Assembly (NCBI RefSeq): GCF_001889045.1
Contig: NZ_CP018155.1
Location: 2,668,001 to 2,732,000 of the forward strand
DNA: 64,000 nt
DNA from: Tenacibaculum todarodis
Lineage (GTDB): Bacteria > Bacteroidota > Bacteroidia > Flavobacteriales > Flavobacteriaceae
Direction: 5' to 3'
Shown here: piece by piece, positions 9,304-17,190 of the stretch
Layout of the letters: each line of letters begins with the position of its first letter
Numbering within the stretch: the stretch's first letter is position 1
Translations under genes and position numbers: made by a program
Notes under the pieces: model-generated
Told to the model about the DNA's origin: nothing
Databases searched by the model: none
What the model saw: the letters and a program-made list of their open reading frames with translations, nothing else

Positions 9304-9330
9304 CTCCAAAGTTTAAAAAGTATTTTGGAG
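9304..9330 (+). terminator. Hairpin, possible intrinsic terminator
   Basis: CTCCAAA (9304-9310) and TTTGGAG (9324-9330) form a 7-bp stem, followed by an AT-rich tail with a T-run around 9340-9345. It could end a transcript begun near 9168. The stem is short and the T-run delayed, so confidence is low. Confidence 0.3.
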
Positions 9331-9411
9331 TTTCCAAATATTTTTAATTCTTATTTAGCGTGGTATTTTTACGATGCCAAAAAAGCTATATGGATTTAAG
9401 CTTCTTTTTTG

Positions 9412-9419
9412 TATCTTTG
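9412..9419 (+). promoter_or_regulatory. Candidate -7 box for the HTH gene
   Basis: TATCTTTG matches TAnnTTTG exactly and lies just before the tandem repeat. A start about 6-7 bases downstream (near 9426) would place the whole repeat array in the 5' leader of the HTH gene. No TTTG -33 box at ideal spacing is evident. Confidence 0.5.
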
Positions 9420-9430
9420 ATTTAAAGAAA

Positions 9431-9531
9431 AAATTACTATTCCAAAAATTACTATTCCAAAAATTACTATTCCAAAAATTACTATTCCAAAAATTACTAT
9501 TCCAAAAATTACTATTCCAAAAATTACTATT
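9431..9531 (+). repeat. 15-bp tandem repeat, six full copies plus a partial seventh
   Basis: The unit AAAAATTACTATTCC repeats without error. The core TTACTATTCC begins at 9434, 9449, 9464, 9479, 9494 and 9509. A seventh copy beginning at 9524 breaks off after TTACTATT and runs straight into TAATG, whose ATG at 9534 starts the HTH gene. The unit length is a multiple of three and the frame upstream of the ATG is open back to a TAA at 9423, but it contains no start codon, so the array is leader and not coding. Confidence 0.95.
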
Positions 9532-9533
9532 TA

Positions 9534-9761
9534 ATGTTTTTATTTAAAACTACTGAAGAGTTAGAAAGTAACTTATTAAAAAGAATTAAAGAAGAAAGAG
9601 AAAAAATTGGGTTGTCACAATATGAGCTTGCTAAACGAATTGGTTTAGGGCAAAGCGCGTATCAAAAAATTGAAAAAGGAAAAACACGTTTAGATATGTT
9701 TCGTTTTTTAAAAATTACGCAAGCTTTAGGTGTTTACCCGAAAGATTTCTTTGACAATTAA
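9534..9761 (+). CDS. XRE/Cro-type helix-turn-helix protein
   Basis: This 75-residue protein is almost entirely a Cro/C1-type DNA-binding domain: LKRIKEEREKIGLSQYELAKRIG, then GLGQSAYQKIEKGKTRL as the recognition region and FLKITQALGV as the last helix. Such single-domain proteins act as repressors or antitoxin-like regulators; no toxin gene is adjacent. The ATG is the only reasonable start and is fused to the end of the 15-bp repeat array, so translation and expression may depend on copy number. It converges on the BTAD gene, with 6 bp between the stops. Confidence 0.85.
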   Translation: MFLFKTTEELESNLLKRIKEEREKIGLSQYELAKRIGLGQSAYQKIEKGKTRLDMFRFLKITQALGVYPKDFFDN

Positions 9762-9767
9762 AATAAA

Positions 9768-10571
9768 TTACCCAATCGCTTCAATTTCTTTTAATAATTG
9801 TTTAGTTTCTGGTAAAGGTGAAATGCCATATTCTTCTTCCAAAATTACTTCGCACTTCATATACGTTTTAATAGCTTGTGGTCTATTTCCTTTTGCTAAA
9901 TAACCACGCATTTGTAATCTGTAAGCATCTTCCCAAGTATTGTCTATTGCTAAAGCTGCTTGTGCTAAACGGATACTTTCAAGCGGATTTTCTGCCAATA
10001 AAATTTCTGCCAACGTAATATAAGCGCCTAAAATTAACAACTGACTTTTCTCCCGTTCTTCAGAAGACCAATCTTCGTAAATTCTATTGGGTAAAAAAAC
10101 ACCTTGGTACAATTCAATTGCTTTTTTGTAGGCTTTTTTGGCAATTTCTTTTTCTTCGGAAAGCGCTTGGTTTCCAATAATTATGTATTTTTCTAAAGCA
10201 TCAATATCTATCCAAACTTTATCTGTTGCTAATTGATAACTTACACCTTGTCTTAATATAAATTGTGGTTCCGTACGCGAAGGTCTATTAGGTTCTAAGG
10301 CTTTATTTATTCCGTGTAAAGCAACTTTAAAATCACGATCATTCCAATCTTCCCAAAGATTGTCCATAATTTTTTCTTTATGAAGCGCGTGTCTATGTCT
10401 GTTGGAAATTAAGTATTGTAAAAGCTGAATTGTTTTATCACGTCCAAATTCTTTAGAAGAAATTTTTTCTTCATTTCTCCATACCGAAAACTGCCCCAAC
10501 GTTTTAATTTTGATGGGAGCTTGCTCATAAAACTCTGTGAGCTGTTGTAGTTTGTCGGATAATTCAGACAT
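9768..10571 (-). CDS. BTAD-domain (SARP-like) regulator
   Basis: This is a 267-residue protein with an N-terminal winged-helix-like region (about 20-110: IKTLGQFSVWRNEEKI, then GRDKTIQLLQYLISNRHRHALHKEKIMDNLW) and a C-terminal helical-repeat domain (about 118-265) of the bacterial transcriptional activator type, including YRLQMRGYLAKGNRPQAIKTYMKCEVILEEEYGI. This architecture is that of SARP/AfsR regulators, better known in actinobacteria. It lies 6 bp after the coiled-coil gene and at the far end of the lipid block, so it may regulate that block; this is inference. Confidence 0.8.
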   Translation of the reverse strand: MSELSDKLQQLTEFYEQAPIKIKTLGQFSVWRNEEKISSKEFGRDKTIQLLQYLISNRHRHALHKEKIMDNLWEDWNDRDFKVALHGINKALEPNRPSRTEPQFILRQGVSYQLATDKVWIDIDALEKYIIIGNQALSEEKEIAKKAYKKAIELYQGVFLPNRIYEDWSSEEREKSQLLILGAYITLAEILLAENPLESIRLAQAALAIDNTWEDAYRLQMRGYLAKGNRPQAIKTYMKCEVILEEEYGISPLPETKQLLKEIEAIG

Positions 10572-10577
10572 AAAAAA

Positions 10578-11090
10578 TTATTTTTTACTGATTTTATCTA
10601 CTTTAGAATTCAGTTTTTTAATTTCTTTAGAAAGGGAATCTATAGATGTTTGAAGTTCATGATAATCTGCTCTAGAAGCTTTTTTCCATTGGTCAAATTG
10701 TACTTTCTCACTAATTTCTTCCCCTAAATTTTCTATCTGATCTTGGATTTGTTCCTGAATATTAGAAAACTGCTTCTTCGGATTTTTTATAGTTTCCTTT
10801 AAAAACTGAGGAGCAACATCTCTTACTGTTTTAAACATAGAAAAACTCTTTTGCAAAATACTTTCACGTTCTTCTTTGGGTTCATCTTTTGTAGCTTCAT
10901 TAGTTAACAACGCTAATTTTTCTTGCATAAAAACAAGTGCATCATTAAAGTCAGAAAATCGTTTTTCATCACCATCTTGTACATGACTTATTTTACCGCG
11001 CCACTGTACTTTTGCATCGCCGTTTTCTTTGTATATCTGTTGGTTAAAACGCACCATAAAAGACGCATTTTGATCTTGTTTTTTTGCCAT
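10578..11090 (-). CDS. Hypothetical coiled-coil protein
   Basis: I do not recognise a family. The 170-residue protein has no signal peptide. Residues about 10-65 form a compact part (FMVRFNQQIYKENGDAKVQWRGKISH). The rest is helical, ending in a heptad-rich, Lys/Asp/Ser-rich tail (LQTSIDSLSKEIKKLNSKVDKISKK). The amphipathic middle and coiled-coil tail resemble phasin-like granule-surface proteins in general style. That idea is strengthened only by the storage-lipid genes on the same strand. It lies between the hypothetical membrane protein and the BTAD regulator, with 12 and 6 bp spacing. Confidence 0.75.
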   Translation of the reverse strand: MAKKQDQNASFMVRFNQQIYKENGDAKVQWRGKISHVQDGDEKRFSDFNDALVFMQEKLALLTNEATKDEPKEERESILQKSFSMFKTVRDVAPQFLKETIKNPKKQFSNIQEQIQDQIENLGEEISEKVQFDQWKKASRADYHELQTSIDSLSKEIKKLNSKVDKISKK

Positions 11091-11102
11091 AATGTTATTT
11101 AT

Positions 11103-11633
11103 TTACCAACTTAAACGTTGAACTATTATTGTTCTTTCATCAGATAAAAAACCAACATAAAATGATTTGCTATCTTCAAGCAGGTTGTATTCGCTTATAA
11201 TTACCTGATTGTTGTCTTTAGAGAGTTTAATAGCTTTATCGAGTTCTCTTGAACTAATTTCTTTTATATCTTTTTTAAAACCTTTACTTTTTAAAATAAT
11301 AGGTAATTTTTTATAGAAATATTTGCTTACTTCTATTGTTGAAACAGAAGTGTAATCTCCAAAATGATCAGGAATACTTGCCGTCTTATACTTAATTTTT
11401 GAATATCTTGGTAATTCTATTGTTGTCACTTCTTTAAAATCTTCTCGATAAAATTCATCCGAAGGATAAATTCCTATATAAATAAAATATCCAACTATAA
11501 AAAAAGGTGTCAAAGACAATAACTTCCATTTTGAATTATATCCTTTTTTCTTGATATATCGATTAATTAAAAAAGACATTGAAATTAGGATTCCAATAAA
11601 AATTATGAAAAAGAGTATTAGGTATATTATCAT
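11103..11633 (-). CDS. Hypothetical membrane-anchored protein
   Basis: This 176-residue protein has two N-terminal membrane segments (about 4-24 and 38-56) and a soluble remainder of about 115 residues with no motif I recognise. It starts 2 bp after the gpsA stop and ends 12 bp before the coiled-coil gene, so all are probably in one transcript. Confidence 0.7.
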   Translation of the reverse strand: MIIYLILFFIIFIGILISMSFLINRYIKKKGYNSKWKLLSLTPFFIVGYFIYIGIYPSDEFYREDFKEVTTIELPRYSKIKYKTASIPDHFGDYTSVSTIEVSKYFYKKLPIILKSKGFKKDIKEISSRELDKAIKLSKDNNQVIISEYNLLEDSKSFYVGFLSDERTIIVQRLSW

Positions 11634-11635
11634 TC

Positions 11636-12637
11636 TTATCCTGGTTCTTTTTCAGAGCCAATTTCAATTTGTAATAAACCTTTAAAAGCTTGTTGTATAG
11701 TATTTCCTTCGTATAAAACCTTATACACTTCTTCAGAAATTGGCATTGGAACGTTATAATCTTTTGCTAATTCCATAACCACTTTTGCGGTTTTCACACC
11801 TTCAGCAACTTCGTTCATTTCTTCAATAATTTGGGCTAAACTTTTACCCGTTCCTAATTGAAAACCTACATGGTGATTTCTACTTTTATCGCTGGAACAT
11901 GTTGCTACCAAATCTCCCATTCCAGCCAAACCAGCAAACGTGCTTTTTTTACCGCCCATTGCAACACCTAAACGTGTTAGTTCTGCCAAACCACGAGTAA
12001 TTAATGCCGCTCTTGTGTTATCACCAGCATTTGCGCCATCACCCATTCCTGTTGCAATTGCCATAATATTTTTTAAAGCACCACCCAATTCACAACCAAT
12101 AACATCAGAATTTGTATAAACACGAAATAATCCTGAACTAAAAATAGGTTGTAGATTTTTAGCAATAGTGTCATCAACCATTGCAATTACAGCCGCTGCA
12201 GCTTTTCCAGAATGAATTTCCTTTGCTAAATTTGGACCTGTTAAAACACCGGCAGGATGTCCAGGTAATAATTCTTCAATAATTTCTGTCATTCGCATTT
12301 TTGAAGAAATCTCTAAACCTTTTGCTAAATTAACAATAGGAATCCAAGGTCTTATATGTGGTTTTGCTTGTTCTAAAACTGCTCTAAGATTTTGAGAAGG
12401 AATTCCCATTACAATTACATCGGCATTTTCTACGGCTTCTTTAATTGTATTTACCGCCTTTAAAGAACGCGTTAGTTTTGCATTTGGTAAATACCGTTGA
12501 TTGGTGTGATGCTCGTTTATTTCATCAACCGTTTCTTTTCTACGCGCCCAAATAGTTGCTTCCGCATTTTTTGCAACAATAGATGCTACTGTTGTTCCCC
12601 AAGAACCGCCACCAAGTATGCCTACTTTTAATTTCAT
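11636..12637 (-). CDS. gpsA: NAD(P)+-dependent glycerol-3-phosphate dehydrogenase
   Basis: GpsA reduces dihydroxyacetone phosphate to sn-glycerol-3-phosphate, the backbone of phospholipids and triacylglycerol. The 333-residue protein has the Rossmann motif GILGGGSWGTTVA (6-18), the TGPNLAKE substrate motif, and the conserved GALKNIMAIATGMGDG and GLAGMGDLVATC segments. It lies 124 bp downstream of the acyltransferase fusion on the same strand and would supply that enzyme's substrate. Length and motifs are normal. Confidence 0.96.
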   Translation of the reverse strand: MKLKVGILGGGSWGTTVASIVAKNAEATIWARRKETVDEINEHHTNQRYLPNAKLTRSLKAVNTIKEAVENADVIVMGIPSQNLRAVLEQAKPHIRPWIPIVNLAKGLEISSKMRMTEIIEELLPGHPAGVLTGPNLAKEIHSGKAAAAVIAMVDDTIAKNLQPIFSSGLFRVYTNSDVIGCELGGALKNIMAIATGMGDGANAGDNTRAALITRGLAELTRLGVAMGGKKSTFAGLAGMGDLVATCSSDKSRNHHVGFQLGTGKSLAQIIEEMNEVAEGVKTAKVVMELAKDYNVPMPISEEVYKVLYEGNTIQQAFKGLLQIEIGSEKEPG

Positions 12638-12761
12638 AAGTTATATTTTTAAAGACATTAATTATCACAAAAGAATGTGTTAATGTATTGTTTTCGATAT
12701 AAAAATCGAATTAAAGGTACTGTTTTTTATGGATTTTTACTTTTACCGAAATAAAAAAAGA

Positions 12762-15700
12762 TTAGTTTTCTAACGCAACTTTATACAAATCTCTCACTTC
12801 TTCTACATACGTATCTATATGTTTTACTTTCCATTCAGAAGTATCAACAGGATCTAAAATTACAACTTCAATGTGTGTTGGTTTAAATACTGAGCTCCCT
12901 TTTGGCATTGCCATATATGCGTTTTTTATTACAATAGGAATTATAGGAACACCTGCTGCCATTGCTAAATGAAAAGCACCTTTTTTAAATTTCCCTAACT
13001 CTTTACTTCCGCTCCTTGTACCTTCAGGAGCAATAACTACGGAAGTTCCATTTTTAATAACTTCTGCAGCATCTTTCATAGATTTTAGTGCATTTTTTTT
13101 ATTTGAACGATCAATAAAAATTGCACCCATTGCTTTAAATAAAGGTCCAAAAGGAGTCATTTCTAACTCTTTTTTTGCAACTCCAGCCACATCTTTTCTT
13201 AATAATTTTGATATGATAAAAAAGTCTGCCGAAGATTGATGATTAAAACAAAAAACGGCTGGTCTATAATCTTCTAAATTGTTTTTTCCTTTAACTGCAA
13301 TATCCAATCCGGCAAATTTTGTTCCCAAATCTCCAATGCTTGCAATGGTTGTGTTTATAGCTTCTTTTTTAGATAAAGTAAAAGCTCCACGAATAATTCC
13401 TTTTACTGCTGAAGGATATAAACTTGCGGCTGCTAAACCAGTTCTAAACCTATTTACAATTGGTTGTCCGTTTGTTTCATCGAAGCGTAAAATTGGCCAA
13501 CCGCTTTCAAAAGCAACTTGAGACAAACGACTATCTGGATTAACAGCATGTGGTTTCCCAACAATTTCTAACAACGGATAATCATCAAAACTATCTGTAT
13601 AAAAGAAACTTTTAGATAAATCTATATCGTTTTGTTTTGCAAACTTTTTTCCAGCGTTAGCTTTTCCTTCGCCCCAACACATTTCTTTAATTTGACCTGT
13701 AAATTTACCACGATTTACTTCCATTTCTGTACAATAAATATCAGAAATACCCAGCTCATCTGCAATTGGTTTTATTTGATAAACAGTGGCTGCTGAGATA
13801 ATTACTATTTTATGTCCTTTTTCTAAATGCGAAGCGATTAAAGTACGTGCTTCTGGATAAATTGTGTCAACTAAATGTTTTTTATATACTTCTTGTCCTA
13901 GTGTTGTAAAGTCTTTTTCTTTGATTCCTTTTACACCAAGAGCCGATAGTTTTGTGAGTACTTCAAAATCTCTATTTCCTGCTCCGTAAAGTAAAATTGT
14001 TGCAAATTGAGACAGCAATTCTTTAGTAGTAGTTTTACCACTTAATAAACGAGATTGTACAAATTTTTTGGCAGAAAAATCATTGATTAATGTTCTGTCT
14101 AAATCGAAAAATGCTGCAATATGAGCACCTTCTTCTTGTTCTAGAATTCTATTAGATATCGTATCCAAATCAGAGCCAGGAACCACTTCTTCTTCGGTTT
14201 CTATTGCTGTAATATTCAATAATGATTTTACCTCAAGTTTTTGAAGTTCATTTAAATGATTAGTGAATTCATCTAATTCTTGCATCCAACTTTCTAAACC
14301 ATCATAATCTATTTTTCCTTCAACAGGAATTAGCTTTGCATTTTTTGCAAAGCGTAATGAGTTTGTTAAAAACGGTTTAGAAACACTATCTAATCTTGAG
14401 ATACGAGATTGCCAATGCAACTCCTTTCCTTTAAATAAACACAAGTCTAAGAATTCAGAATATATAAAATCATCTTCTAAATCCCAACTATTTAAAGTAT
14501 GGCAAACAACTTTGTTTGCTTCAAGATAAATTAACAATAATCCTTTAGAAACAAATAATTCTTGCTTCTTTAAAAGTGTATTTATATCTCCATTTGGGTC
14601 CGTAATTATCTTTCTCCAGTTTTTATCGAATAAGTTTAATTCGTCTTCAATTTCTGTTGAAAATTTAGGTTTGTTTGTGTAGAAAAATTCAAATTTAAAT
14701 GTGTTACGCAAGTGCATAATTTCTTCCCAAAAATGAAGAATTCTATCTGTTGATGTATCGTCTTTAATTTTTATCAAAGCCATTTCAATAAAGGCTCTGT
14801 GATATAAATGACTTGCCGACATGTTTGCATAATAGGTTGCCGACAAATATTCATTTGGAGCTAAACTATATTGTGTTTTTCTCCCAGCTTTACTTTTTTG
14901 AATTATATGTGCGCCAAGTAATAAATTCAGTGCTTTTTGTACAGTAACATCTATTTTGTTTCCTCGGTCTAACAACACATCTTCTTTGCGTTGTTCTATG
15001 TAATTCATCAACTTTATTACGTTGATTTCTATTTCTTTTTTAGTGAGCGCAAAGTTGTTTAAAAGGGCGTTACAAACTAAAGAAACTGTAGTTACTGGTG
15101 TAATTGTATTTGCTTTGTGAATTAATTCAAAAGCAAAACGAGGTAACGTGTTTTTATCAGCATAACTGTCTTCTTCCATATCTGGAATAATAGCATTTGT
15201 ATGTTGAGAATTTTCTACAGGTTCTCCAAAACGAATGGAAGCTCTACCGTAACGATGTCCTAAATTTTTTAAATATTTTCCAAACAAAGCAAGGTTTTCA
15301 GATTTTTTGTCTGTTCCTTTTCCTTCTTCGGTCATTTCTTTCACGTCGGGAATTAAGTCATACACAATAGAAACAGGAACGTATTTTATTGGACGAGAAC
15401 TTGCTTTTTCTCCTTCCATAATGTATTTTAAAATCCCCATTTGTGGATAGACGATTTTACCTGTTCTTGAGCGAGTTCCTTCAATATTCCACGTTAAATG
15501 ATCTCCGTTTTCAATAAAACAAGAAATATAATGGCGTAAAGACGCTTTGTAAACGGCATCATCTTTAAAACTTCTGCGTAAAAAGATTAAACCAGAATTT
15601 TTCCCCAATTGCTTTACACCAGGCATTGCCAAATTTATACCTCCAAAAAAGTAGGGAATTGGCATTCCGTAGCGGTGTAAGGTTGTTACTAAAACAACAG

Positions 15701-15998
15701 TGTCTAAATAGGTTTTATGAGTCAAAATAAATGCGACAGAATTTTTACGCATTAATTTCATCAACTTTTTAATTTCCTGACGATCTACATCAATTTTATC
15801 TTCATAAGCTTTAGAAAGCATATATTCAAAACCCTTTAAGGTAGCCATATTTGCTATTGGGTTTTGTTCTGCATACATTTCCGTAATACAAAGTTCTGCT
15901 TCTTTTTGAACTTCTTCTAAAGATTGTTTACGTTGTAAAGCAATTCCTTTAAGTTCGTCTTGAAACTTTGGTTGGTTAAAGATTTTTTCTATAGACAT
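12762..15998 (-). CDS. PlsB-HAD-PlsC triple-domain acyltransferase/phosphatase
   Basis: This 1078-residue protein joins three enzyme modules. Residues about 80-265 form a PlsB-like glycerol-3-phosphate acyltransferase with HKTYLD at 94-99, FLRR at 139-142 and IEGTRS at 172-177. Residues about 265-600 match the long C-terminal part of PlsB. A HAD-IB phosphatase follows at about 625-830, with FDLDRT (nucleophile Asp632, Asp634, Thr636), ISAAT near 734 and YTDSFDD (Asp805/806). A PlsC-like acyltransferase ends the protein, with NHQSSAD (His920, Asp925), IDRS at 962 and PEGTRSG from 991. In mycobacteria plsB2 and a HAD-PlsC gene are neighbours; here they are one polypeptide. It could in principle turn glycerol-3-phosphate into phosphatidate or diacylglycerol. 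All catalytic motifs are intact. Confidence 0.9.
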   Translation of the reverse strand: MSIEKIFNQPKFQDELKGIALQRKQSLEEVQKEAELCITEMYAEQNPIANMATLKGFEYMLSKAYEDKIDVDRQEIKKLMKLMRKNSVAFILTHKTYLDTVVLVTTLHRYGMPIPYFFGGINLAMPGVKQLGKNSGLIFLRRSFKDDAVYKASLRHYISCFIENGDHLTWNIEGTRSRTGKIVYPQMGILKYIMEGEKASSRPIKYVPVSIVYDLIPDVKEMTEEGKGTDKKSENLALFGKYLKNLGHRYGRASIRFGEPVENSQHTNAIIPDMEEDSYADKNTLPRFAFELIHKANTITPVTTVSLVCNALLNNFALTKKEIEINVIKLMNYIEQRKEDVLLDRGNKIDVTVQKALNLLLGAHIIQKSKAGRKTQYSLAPNEYLSATYYANMSASHLYHRAFIEMALIKIKDDTSTDRILHFWEEIMHLRNTFKFEFFYTNKPKFSTEIEDELNLFDKNWRKIITDPNGDINTLLKKQELFVSKGLLLIYLEANKVVCHTLNSWDLEDDFIYSEFLDLCLFKGKELHWQSRISRLDSVSKPFLTNSLRFAKNAKLIPVEGKIDYDGLESWMQELDEFTNHLNELQKLEVKSLLNITAIETEEEVVPGSDLDTISNRILEQEEGAHIAAFFDLDRTLINDFSAKKFVQSRLLSGKTTTKELLSQFATILLYGAGNRDFEVLTKLSALGVKGIKEKDFTTLGQEVYKKHLVDTIYPEARTLIASHLEKGHKIVIISAATVYQIKPIADELGISDIYCTEMEVNRGKFTGQIKEMCWGEGKANAGKKFAKQNDIDLSKSFFYTDSFDDYPLLEIVGKPHAVNPDSRLSQVAFESGWPILRFDETNGQPIVNRFRTGLAAASLYPSAVKGIIRGAFTLSKKEAINTTIASIGDLGTKFAGLDIAVKGKNNLEDYRPAVFCFNHQSSADFFIISKLLRKDVAGVAKKELEMTPFGPLFKAMGAIFIDRSNKKNALKSMKDAAEVIKNGTSVVIAPEGTRSGSKELGKFKKGAFHLAMAAGVPIIPIVIKNAYMAMPKGSSVFKPTHIEVVILDPVDTSEWKVKHIDTYVEEVRDLYKVALEN

Positions 15999-16014
15999 TT
16001 AGACGTTTGTTTGA

Positions 16015-17187
16015 CTAATTATAATTAGGTATTGATATTAAATCTTTTAGGATATCACCTTTTTTTCGTTCCCAAAATTTTGGGAAAAACATATTTTCTA
16101 ATTTAGTAATAAAACCTTTTGGTTTTCTTCCTTGTGTGTTTTCAATTAAAGCATTTGCTACAGTTACTAAAACTGATGCATTTGCTCCCATTCCCATATG
16201 ACTTCCGTAAACCTCTACGTTTTTAATGTTTTTTCGCATTGTTTCTGCCTCTAAACAATGTTTCCACGGTACTAATCCATCTGTTTTAGTGTAAATACAA
16301 GTTACTGGTACTTTGGGTATTTCTTCTAGTTCTTTTAAAAACTTGTCGTTACGTTCACGCAAAGTTTTTCCTCGTAAAAATTCTAATACGCGTACTAAAG
16401 GAGTTTGCATATTGTTTACTCCCCAAACAGGAGAACCAATTGTAACTAGTTGCTCTACTTTATCTGGGTAACGATTGGCAATTATTTTAGCAAATATTCC
16501 TCCGCCAGACCAACCTACTAAACTAACCTTTTCTCCATGCTTTTCATAGATTTCATCTAAACGTTCTACCAGTTTTGGCAAGTATTTAGAGTTAATCATA
16601 TTTACACCTAATTCCCATTTATAAGTTTTAAAACCTACTGATTTTAAGTATTTACGAACAAATTTAGTAGAGCTATCGTTTCCTAAATATGGAGGCATTA
16701 ATAAAACGGGTTTGTTGTTTCCTTGTTTTTTCTTGGGAATTAAATAGTACAAACCAAACATGGTACTCCATTCTACTAAAGAACGTGTTTCTAAAAACAT
16801 GTTGAAAGGTGGAGGAGCAGGAATTGTTTTATTTATTTTTATAATTTCTTCTCTAAAATGTGCAACAATTGGAGAAGAAATATCTTTTTTTAAGTTCTTC
16901 GGAAGCGTTTCTAAATTAATGCTTTCTAAAACTAAAACAAGTGTTATATAATCTCTATCTGGCCCAAATTCCTCACAAATATTTATGCAATTATTAGTTA
17001 GTTTTATTAATGTTTCCTTATTAAATTCATCATTCTTAATAGATTTTAAGATGAATTTTTCAAAAGGATGGTCTTCAAATTTTTTAGTAACTAGTTCTTT
17101 CGCTTTTGTAAGGGAATACTCATTTATCATAGCAACTTTAATTGCCATTTTAGTAAATGTAGTATATAGGGTTTTATTATTTTCCAT
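16015..17187 (-). CDS. Alpha/beta hydrolase related to PHA synthase/lipase fold
   Basis: This 390-residue cytoplasmic protein has a helical N-terminal region (1-155) and an alpha/beta hydrolase core. The nucleophile elbow is GWSGG with Ser227, and a full triad can be proposed with Asp303 (KTDGLVPW) and His330 (GSHMGM). The PPYLGNDSSTKFVRKYLKSVG segment recalls polyhydroxyalkanoate synthases, but those have Cys as nucleophile, so this is more likely an esterase or lipase. It sits 16 bp before the acyltransferase fusion and 3 bp after the monoacylglycerol-lipase-like gene, in the same transcript by spacing. The M. tuberculosis plsB2-plsC locus also has a carboxylesterase (lipQ) nearby. Confidence 0.8.
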   Translation of the reverse strand: MENNKTLYTTFTKMAIKVAMINEYSLTKAKELVTKKFEDHPFEKFILKSIKNDEFNKETLIKLTNNCINICEEFGPDRDYITLVLVLESINLETLPKNLKKDISSPIVAHFREEIIKINKTIPAPPPFNMFLETRSLVEWSTMFGLYYLIPKKKQGNNKPVLLMPPYLGNDSSTKFVRKYLKSVGFKTYKWELGVNMINSKYLPKLVERLDEIYEKHGEKVSLVGWSGGGIFAKIIANRYPDKVEQLVTIGSPVWGVNNMQTPLVRVLEFLRGKTLRERNDKFLKELEEIPKVPVTCIYTKTDGLVPWKHCLEAETMRKNIKNVEVYGSHMGMGANASVLVTVANALIENTQGRKPKGFITKLENMFFPKFWERKKGDILKDLISIPNYN

Positions 17188-17190
17188 TTG

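Larger units (their letters stand above)
9046..9533. other. 488-bp intergenic region without an obvious protein gene
   Basis: I see no convincing coding frame here. From left to right it holds a short inverted repeat TAACCTT/AAGGTTA (9061-9078), a wider dyad AGAATTGT/ACAATTCT (9096-9129), a palindrome containing a plus-strand -7 box (9146-9169), complementary CCTCTG and CAGAGG segments about 80 bp apart, a hairpin (9304-9330), a second -7 box (9412-9419) and a 15-bp tandem repeat (9431-9531). Most of it looks regulatory. Confidence 0.6.

Noticed and set aside
9431..9531. CRISPR-like array
   Set aside because: The 15-bp units are directly adjacent without spacers, and no cas gene is nearby, so it is a simple tandem repeat.
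16015..17187. Polyhydroxyalkanoate synthase (PhaC)
   Set aside because: The nucleophile elbow is GWSGG with Ser, while PHA synthases use Cys. No phaA, phaB or clear phasin gene is present.
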